From: Bacteroides sp.
GTDB taxonomy: Bacteria > Bacteroidota > Bacteroidia > Bacteroidales > Muribaculaceae
NCBI GenBank assembly: GCA_014801655.1
Contig: JAAVDT010000045.1
Span: 1 to 10,464, forward strand
DNA length: 10,464 bases
Reading direction: 5' to 3'
The notes under the pieces were generated by a model. It saw only the letters and a list, made by a program, of their open reading frames with translations, searched no databases and had not been told where the DNA came from. The translations under genes were made by a program, and so were the position numbers. Positions 5,914-10,464 of this stretch are shown piece after piece. The number at the start of each line of letters is the position of its first letter. Within the stretch, counting starts at the first letter, position 1.

Positions 5914-6810
5914 TTATACCAAGTGGCGGATGAGCTCCTCGCGGTCGCCTTCGAGGAGATCGATCACGGGGATTTCAATCATGGTGTAGGCTCCCGGCTG
6001 CTGCTTCATTGAAGCGCGAGCCACGCCAACGAGAATCTGAGCTGTCAGAGCAGGGTTGTTGATGCTCATGTTGAACTCAAAACGCTGGTTCTGAGTCTTG
6101 CCGCTGACGCCTTTGCGCACCATATTCACACCGTGGCCCATATCCTTCACTTCGTCAACCGAGCTGACAGCCATGACATGGGTTTCGTCGCTTGCAAAGT
6201 AGGGATCTTCTTTCACGGCCTTGGCCACATCTTCCAGTTTGGCGCCATCTTCGAGTTCGACATAGACCATGCGGCGATGGATGCCGGTGCCCAGAGGAAT
6301 GGTCATTGAAAGAGCATTCTTCACGCCGGGTTTCGACTTGACGCACACGGTGTGGCCCATACTCATGCCGGGGCCGAAGTTGGTGTAAGTGATACCTTTA
6401 GGAGCGGCTGCCTGCATCAGGGTGCGCACGATTGAGTCGCTGCCCGGATCCCATCCTGCGGAGATAATGGCCACGGTGCCATGTTCGCGTGCGATCTTGT
6501 CGAGCGACGAACGCAGGTCGGCGATTGAGCCGTGGATGTCGTAGGAGTCAACGGTGTTGATGCCTTCGGCAAGATACTGCGCTGCATATTTTTCAACTTC
6601 GCGTGTGGGTGTGCAGAGAATGGCAACGTCAACTTCGCCAAGTTCGTGAATGTCGGTAACGACTTTATAGGGAGCCAGTTCGGCAGGCTGTTCGCCAAGA
6701 GTGCGGCGCACAATGCCGGCCACTTCAAAATCGGGGGCGGTCAGCAGTGCGTCGAGCACGAAATGACCGATATTGCCATAGCCAACGATGGCTGCTTTTA
6801 TCTTTTTCAT
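5914..6810 (-). CDS. ddh: meso-Diaminopimelate D-dehydrogenase (298 aa)
   Basis: Catalyses NADPH-dependent reductive amination of L-2-amino-6-oxopimelate (tetrahydrodipicolinate) to meso-diaminopimelate, a one-step route to the peptidoglycan cross-linking residue and lysine precursor. The N-terminal Rossmann motif G10-Y-G-N-I-G15 binds the nucleotide. The substrate-binding region shows D91 in SYDIHG, W120-D-P-G123, M151-G-H153 and R179-R180, and the late NNPALTAQILV segment (251-261) is characteristic. Length and order match Corynebacterium-type Ddh. The gene lies 27 bp after ackA and 51 bp before the AGCS transporter, with no terminator on either side, so it is probably part of the pta-ackA transcript. 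Ddh can bypass the acylated DAP routes; whether one of those is also present cannot be seen here. Confidence 0.93.
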   Translation of the reverse strand: MKKIKAAIVGYGNIGHFVLDALLTAPDFEVAGIVRRTLGEQPAELAPYKVVTDIHELGEVDVAILCTPTREVEKYAAQYLAEGINTVDSYDIHGSIADLRSSLDKIAREHGTVAIISAGWDPGSDSIVRTLMQAAAPKGITYTNFGPGMSMGHTVCVKSKPGVKNALSMTIPLGTGIHRRMVYVELEDGAKLEDVAKAVKEDPYFASDETHVMAVSSVDEVKDMGHGVNMVRKGVSGKTQNQRFEFNMSINNPALTAQILVGVARASMKQQPGAYTMIEIPVIDLLEGDREELIRHLV

Positions 6811-6837
6811 ATGTGGATTTGTCTTATGGATTATATA

Positions 6838-8043
6838 TCAGGCTTTGCCATTGACAATGGCTTCGGTGTCGCGGGCAATCATCAGCTCCTCGTCGGTGGG
6901 AATCACTACGACTTTCACTTTCGACTCGGGAGTGGAAAGCAGAGTTTCAGTTCCGCGGGTGCGGTCATTGATTTCGGTGTCAATTTCAACGCCCATGAAT
7001 TTCAGAGGCTTGCACACGTTTTCGCGCACGCCTGTCTGGTTTTCGCCAACACCGCCTGTGAACACAATTACGTCGAGGCCACCCATCTCGGCTGCATACG
7101 CACCGATATATTTAATGATACGCTGCTCATACATGTCGAGGGCGAGTGTAGCACGTTCGTGACCATCCTTGACGGCGGCTTCGATTTCGCGCATGTCGCT
7201 TGACAGACCGCTGATACCGGCCACGCCGCTCTCCTTGTTGATGATTGTCTGGAGCTGTTCGGCTGTGAGCTGATGTTTAGCCATGAGATAGGTCAGCGCG
7301 CCCGGGTCGACATCGCCCACGCGGGTGCCCATCATCAGACCTTCCGTGGGGGTGAGGCCCATCGAAGTGTCAACGCTCTTGCCGTTGAGCACGGCGGTGA
7401 TAGATCCACCGTTGCCAACGTGGCAAGTCACCATCTTGCAGTTTTCGAGGTCGATGCCGAGAAATTCTGCTGCGCGTGCGCTGACGTAGCGGTGGCTGGT
7501 GCCGTGGAAGCCGTAGCGGCGAACGCCATCCTCAGTGTAGTATTTGTAGGGGAGGGCATACATGAAGCTCTTGGCGGGCATGGTTTGATGGAAAGCGGTA
7601 TCGAACACGCCGACCTGAGGCACGCTGGGCATCAGTGCGGAGATGGCTTCAATGCCGGTGATGTTGGCGGGATTGTGAAGGGGAGCCAGGTCGTAGCAAT
7701 CTTTCACTTGCTGAATCACTTCGTCGGTGATCAGCACACTTTTGCTGAATTTTTCGGCACCATGCACCACGCGGTGACCAACGGCATCGATTTCGTCGAA
7801 GCTCTTGATGCAGCCGGTCTTGGGGTCGGTCAGGTTGGCAAGGATAGCTTCAATGGCCTGCTTGTGGTCGATGTGGCCGAGTTCGGTGATGGCCTTTGAG
7901 CCGTCGGCGAGTTTATATTTCAGGAAACCGTCTTCAAGACCGATTTTTTCAACTCCACCCTCGGCGAGAGTAGCGTCGGTTGTGGTGTCGATGAGTTTAT
8001 ATTTCACGGAACTGCTGCCGCAGTTAAGTACGAGAATTTTCAT
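6838..8043 (-). CDS. ackA: Acetate kinase (401 aa)
   Basis: Transfers the phosphoryl group of acetyl phosphate to ADP, giving acetate and ATP, in the cytoplasm. The fold is ASKHA-type. The catalytic residues of the Methanosarcina thermophila enzyme are found at matching positions: N7, S10, S12 and K14 in LNCGSSSVK, R91 in GHRVVHG, H123, D148 in GVFDTAFHQ, H180 in GFHGTSH, R241 in GTRVGD and a glutamate at 385 or 386 in PTDEEL. FTGGVGEN (328-335) is the conserved late motif. The length is typical. It follows pta by 44 bp, the classical order, and precedes ddh by 27 bp. It should yield ATP from fermentation to acetate, a main product in Bacteroidales. Nothing unusual is seen. Confidence 0.97.
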   Translation of the reverse strand: MKILVLNCGSSSVKYKLIDTTTDATLAEGGVEKIGLEDGFLKYKLADGSKAITELGHIDHKQAIEAILANLTDPKTGCIKSFDEIDAVGHRVVHGAEKFSKSVLITDEVIQQVKDCYDLAPLHNPANITGIEAISALMPSVPQVGVFDTAFHQTMPAKSFMYALPYKYYTEDGVRRYGFHGTSHRYVSARAAEFLGIDLENCKMVTCHVGNGGSITAVLNGKSVDTSMGLTPTEGLMMGTRVGDVDPGALTYLMAKHQLTAEQLQTIINKESGVAGISGLSSDMREIEAAVKDGHERATLALDMYEQRIIKYIGAYAAEMGGLDVIVFTGGVGENQTGVRENVCKPLKFMGVEIDTEINDRTRGTETLLSTPESKVKVVVIPTDEELMIARDTEAIVNGKA

Positions 8044-8087
8044 TTTATCGCAGTGTTTTGTGTTGGTTTCAGAGTAGAGTTATTGCC

Positions 8088-9107
8088 TTATTCCTGTTTG
8101 TTTTTGAGGCCGATAGCCTGGTTGCAGGTCATGATGATGGTTTTGTAGATATCTTCGGGGAAGCAGCCGCGCGAAAGGTCATTGACCGGAGCGGCAAGGC
8201 CCTGAAGCACGGGACCCACGGCCTGAACGTTGCCGAGACGCTGCACGAGTTTATAGGCGATGTTGCCGACTTCGAGCGAGGGGAAGATGAGCACGTTGGC
8301 GCGACCGCTCAGCGGGCTGTTGGGCGATTTTGTTGCTGCAACACCGGGCACAATGGCGGCATCGGCTTGCAGTTCGCCGTCGAGAATCAGGTCGGGAGCC
8401 ATCTCCTTGGCCAGCTTGGTGGCTTCGATGACTTTGTCGACGCGCTCATGCTTTGCGCTGCCTTTGGTTGAGAATGTCAGCAGAGCCACGCGGGGTTCGA
8501 TGCCGGCGATGAAGCGGGCGGTGTCGGCCGAAGAAACGGCAATCTGCGCGAGCTGGCGCGCATCGGGATCGGGCACAACGGCGCAGTCGGCAAACACGAG
8601 AATGCCGTCGGTGCCGAAGTTCACTCCGTCAGGCAGAAGCATCAGGAATGCGCCTGACACCACGTCGATGCCCGGCTGAGTCTTGATGACCTGGAAAGCG
8701 GCGCGGAGCACATTGCCGGTGGTGTTCATGGCGCCGGCCACCATGCCGTCGGCGTCGCCGGCTTTCACCAGCAGACAGCCCAGATAGAGCGGATTGTGGG
8801 TTGTGAGGCGAGCTTCCTCCATTGTGATGCCCTTCTTTTTGCGGAGCTCAAAGTAGAGAGGAGCATATTTGTCAATGACTTTTTCGTCGGCCGGATTGAT
8901 GATTGTCGCGTCAGCAATGTGTTCAAGGCGGAGTTCCTTTGCAAGGGCGAGAATTTCAATGGGGTCGCCGATCAGAATGATTTTTGCAAGGCCTTCAGCG
9001 ATGATGCGGTCGGCAGCGTGAAGCGTACGCGGTTCGGTTCCTTCAGGAAGCACAATGCGCTGGGGCATTTTGTGTGCATTCTCCGAGAGTTTTTCGAAAA
9101 GTGTCAT
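8088..9107 (-). CDS. pta: Phosphate acetyltransferase, short single-domain form (339 aa)
   Basis: Converts acetyl-CoA and phosphate into acetyl phosphate and CoA, feeding acetate kinase. The chain is one PTA/PTB domain (PF01515) without the N-terminal DRTGG and AAA-like regions of the E. coli enzyme of about 714 residues, so it is the compact type. Recognisable blocks include [13 protein letters not shown] (17-29), the GAFLML segment, [23 protein letters not shown], and PVNDLSRGC, where S312, R313 and D319 match S309, R310 and D316 of the Methanosarcina enzyme by eye. It begins a six-gene same-strand run and has a TAnnTTTG box about 55 bp ahead of its start. An internal break or fusion is not seen. 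Confidence 0.96.
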   Translation of the reverse strand: MTLFEKLSENAHKMPQRIVLPEGTEPRTLHAADRIIAEGLAKIILIGDPIEILALAKELRLEHIADATIINPADEKVIDKYAPLYFELRKKKGITMEEARLTTHNPLYLGCLLVKAGDADGMVAGAMNTTGNVLRAAFQVIKTQPGIDVVSGAFLMLLPDGVNFGTDGILVFADCAVVPDPDARQLAQIAVSSADTARFIAGIEPRVALLTFSTKGSAKHERVDKVIEATKLAKEMAPDLILDGELQADAAIVPGVAATKSPNSPLSGRANVLIFPSLEVGNIAYKLVQRLGNVQAVGPVLQGLAAPVNDLSRGCFPEDIYKTIIMTCNQAIGLKNKQE

Positions 9108-9160
9108 GTTACTTTTGTATTTTGGTTGAGAGTTATGTATCCGTTGAATTTAAGATATTG

Positions 9161-9168
9161 CAAATTTA
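9161..9168 (-). promoter_or_regulatory. Bacteroidota -7 box for the pta-ackA run
   Basis: The minus strand reads TAAATTTG, fitting TAnnTTTG. A clear TTTG at -33 is missing in the expected area around 9187-9195. Transcription would start near 9154, giving a leader of about 47 nt. It is the only good -7 match in the gap between the rpoD terminator and pta, which supports the assignment despite the weak -33. Confidence 0.45.
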
Positions 9169-9234
9169 GCAAAGTTTCTGCGGAGTGAGGGTGTAATTGA
9201 CGTGAAAAATACGAAAAATTTTGTTGCCGGTTGC

Positions 9235-9274
9235 AAAAAAACGGGGAGCGATGCCTCAGTGGGCATGCTCCCCG
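9235..9274 (-). terminator. Intrinsic terminator of rpoD
   Basis: Bases 9242-9255 (CGGGGAGCGATGCC) pair with 9262-9274 (GGCATGCTCCCCG) with one bulged G at 9250 and a short loop. Read on the minus strand, the GC-rich stem is followed by seven T (9241-9235). It begins about 40 bp past the rpoD stop and separates rpoD from the pta promoter, a textbook rho-independent terminator. Confidence 0.88.
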
Positions 9275-9312
9275 CGTAGTGAAAACATTTTTGAGTTTGT
9301 GGCGAAGGTCTC

Positions 9313-10173
9313 TTACTGTCCGAGATAGGGTTTCAGCAGTCGGCTCTTCTGGCCTTTGAGGCGACGGATTGCCTTTTCTTTAATCTGACGCACACGTTCG
9401 CGGGTCAGGTCAAACTTGGCTCCGATTTCCTCAAGTGTCATCTCCTGGCAACCGATGCCGAAGAACATTTTGAGGATTTCGCGTTCGCGTTCGTGAAGCT
9501 GGCGCAGGGCGCGGTCAACTTCTTTTGAGAGCGATTCCTGAGTCAGAGTGGAATCGGCCATGGGGGAGTCGTCGTTGGTCAGCACATCAAGCAGACTGTT
9601 GTCCTCGCCTTCAACGAAGGGAGCGTCAACAGAGATGTGGCGGCCTGAGACTTTCAGTGTGTCAGCCACTTTTTCAACGGGCACGTCGAGCAGATTGGCA
9701 AGCTCGTCGGCCGACGGGCGGCGTTCGTGAGCCTGTTCGAAGTTCGACAGCGCTTTGCTGATTTTGTTGAGTGAGCCAACCTGATTGAGCGGCAGACGCA
9801 CAATGCGAGATTGCTCTGCAAGTGCCTGAAGGATTGACTGACGGATCCACCAGACAGCATAGGAAATGAATTTAAAGCCTCGGGTCTCATCAAACTTCTG
9901 TGCTGCTTTTATCAAGCCGAGATTGCCTTCGTTGATAAGGTCGGGCAGGCTGAGTCCCTGATTCTGGTACTGCTTGGCCACGGACACAACGAAGCGGAGG
10001 TTTGCACGCGTGAGCTTGTCGAGTGCTCTTTGATCGCCTTGACGAATGCGCTGAGCGAGTTCAACCTCTTCTTCAACCGAAATCAGCTCTTCGCGGCCGA
10101 TTTCCTGAAGATATTTGTCGAGCGATGCGCTTTCGCGATTCGTAATGGATTTTGTGATTTTTAGTTGTCTCAT
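9313..10173 (-). CDS. rpoD: Primary (housekeeping) sigma factor RpoD, Bacteroidota short type (286 aa)
   Basis: Directs RNA polymerase to housekeeping promoters. Region 1.2 is seen at about 17-47 ([16 protein letters not shown]), region 2 at about 51-125 with the RNA polymerase and -10 contacts ([43 protein letters not shown]), region 3 at about 128-200 and region 4 at about 220-275 with the helix-turn-helix [20 protein letters not shown]. There is no region 1.1, and the 286-residue length matches the known Bacteroidota primary sigma (sigma-ABfr), which recognises TTTG and TAnnTTTG instead of the sigma-70 boxes. This fits the boxes found elsewhere in the window. It is flanked by its own -7 box and a strong terminator, so it appears monocistronic. 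The start at 10173 gives the usual [15 protein letters not shown] beginning. Confidence 0.96.
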   Translation of the reverse strand: MRQLKITKSITNRESASLDKYLQEIGREELISVEEEVELAQRIRQGDQRALDKLTRANLRFVVSVAKQYQNQGLSLPDLINEGNLGLIKAAQKFDETRGFKFISYAVWWIRQSILQALAEQSRIVRLPLNQVGSLNKISKALSNFEQAHERRPSADELANLLDVPVEKVADTLKVSGRHISVDAPFVEGEDNSLLDVLTNDDSPMADSTLTQESLSKEVDRALRQLHEREREILKMFFGIGCQEMTLEEIGAKFDLTRERVRQIKEKAIRRLKGQKSRLLKPYLGQ

Positions 10174-10198
10174 CTGCGTTTTTGAGAGATTAAGCGCG

Positions 10199-10206
10199 CA
10201 AAGTTA
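10199..10206 (-). promoter_or_regulatory. Bacteroidota -7 box for rpoD
   Basis: The minus strand reads TAACTTTG, an exact TAnnTTTG match. The -33 box is poor, with only a TTAGG-like sequence about 20 bp upstream. Transcription would begin near 10192, leaving a leader of roughly 18 nt before the ATG at 10173. The identical box occurs before the DUF2007 gene. Confidence 0.5.
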
Positions 10207-10275
10207 CGCATTTTTTTTGAAATATCCTAATGCTATTGCGCGTAAAAGGTTAATAACTGACATTAATAACAATCA

Positions 10276-10316
10276 GGAACCCGATTTGTCGCAAGAAAAT
10301 CGACAAATCGGGTTCC
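10276..10316 (-). terminator. 16-bp perfect inverted repeat, probable terminator of the permease gene
   Basis: GGAACCCGATTTGTCG (10276-10291) pairs with CGACAAATCGGGTTCC (10301-10316) without mismatch around a 9-nt loop. It begins 20 bp beyond the permease stop. On the minus strand the stem is followed by TGATTGTTATT, rich in T but without a clean U run. It most likely ends the permease transcript; a protein-binding operator is less likely. Confidence 0.6.
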
Positions 10317-10336
10317 GCGGGCTTGATTTCTAATTT

Positions 10337-10464
10337 TTATTTATAACGCATCCAGCGGATGAGTTCTTTGAAGTTGGGTTTCTTGCCATACATGAAGATG
10401 CCGACGCGATAAATTTTTCCGGCGAGCCACACCATGGCGAAGAATGATGCGTAGAGAATCACCA
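10337..10464 (-). CDS. C-terminal end of an ABC-2 type transporter permease (partial)
   Basis: Only the last 41 codons and a TAA stop (10337-10339) are inside the window; the gene continues past the right edge. The residues begin [20 protein letters not shown] and end MRYK. They look like a final membrane helix followed by a short basic cytoplasmic tail containing GIFMYGKKP and KELIRW. This tail is typical of the NatB/YhaP-like ABC-2 permeases common in Bacteroidota, which export ions, drugs or other small molecules. The substrate and the partner ATPase cannot be seen. The family call rests on a short tail and is moderately sure. Confidence 0.6.
   Translation of the reverse strand, partial: VILYASFFAMVWLAGKIYRVGIFMYGKKPNFKELIRWMRYK

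Noticed and set aside
6532..7203. A 223-codon plus-strand ORF across ddh and ackA
   Set aside because: It runs antisense over the start of one enzyme gene and the end of another and shows no domain pattern.
7273..7899. A 208-codon plus-strand ORF
   Set aside because: It is antisense to ackA, which has all catalytic residues in place. Long antisense ORFs are expected in GC-rich coding sequence.
1..10464. A new defence, secretion or secondary-metabolite system
   Set aside because: Every gene is assigned to a known housekeeping, transport or resistance family, and no cluster of unknown genes is present.

Overview
The window reads as a stretch of Bacteroidales chromosome. I suspect a Muribaculaceae-like gut species, but that family assignment is inference. 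The clues are a short primary sigma factor without region 1.1, upstream boxes of the form TAnnTTTG (the Bacteroidota -7 element) instead of sigma-70 boxes, no obvious Shine-Dalgarno sequences before the genes, a CfxA-like class A beta-lactamase, and moderately GC-rich coding sequence. Every gene I accept lies on the minus strand, so transcription runs from high to low coordinates.

Layout in transcription order: (1) The last 41 codons of an ABC-2 type permease enter from the right edge (10337-10464) and are followed by a 16-bp perfect inverted repeat. (2) The primary sigma factor rpoD (9313-10173) has a -7-like box upstream and a strong intrinsic terminator downstream. (3) A six-gene same-strand run follows with gaps of only 10 to 51 bp: pta, ackA, ddh, an AGCS sodium:amino-acid symporter, a DUF59/SufT-like Fe-S protein and an LpxH-like phosphoesterase. 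(4) A 274-bp gap holds a Bacteroidota-type promoter and a terminator-like hairpin, which could delimit a small RNA or form an attenuator-like leader for the next gene. (5) A lipoprotein-like class A beta-lactamase lies at 2149-3123. (6) A small DUF2007 protein is followed after 36 bp by a type I-like glutamine synthetase. (7) The first 253 bp hold a cluster of palindromes and, at the left edge, what looks like the end of an IS3-type insertion sequence.

The genes mostly serve core metabolism and envelope building. Pta and AckA convert acetyl-CoA to acetate with ATP formation. Ddh makes meso-diaminopimelate for peptidoglycan and lysine. The LpxH-like enzyme acts in lipid A synthesis, and the DUF59 protein probably helps mature Fe-S proteins. 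Glutamine synthetase assimilates ammonium. Its DUF2007 neighbour belongs to a family recalled as having a GlnB-like fold, which makes the pairing worth testing.

I did not find a convincing new multi-gene system. The most interesting signals are the promoter-plus-terminator unit before the beta-lactamase, the DUF2007-glutamine synthetase pair, and the palindrome cluster next to the IS end. No stretch longer than 300 bp lacks a gene.
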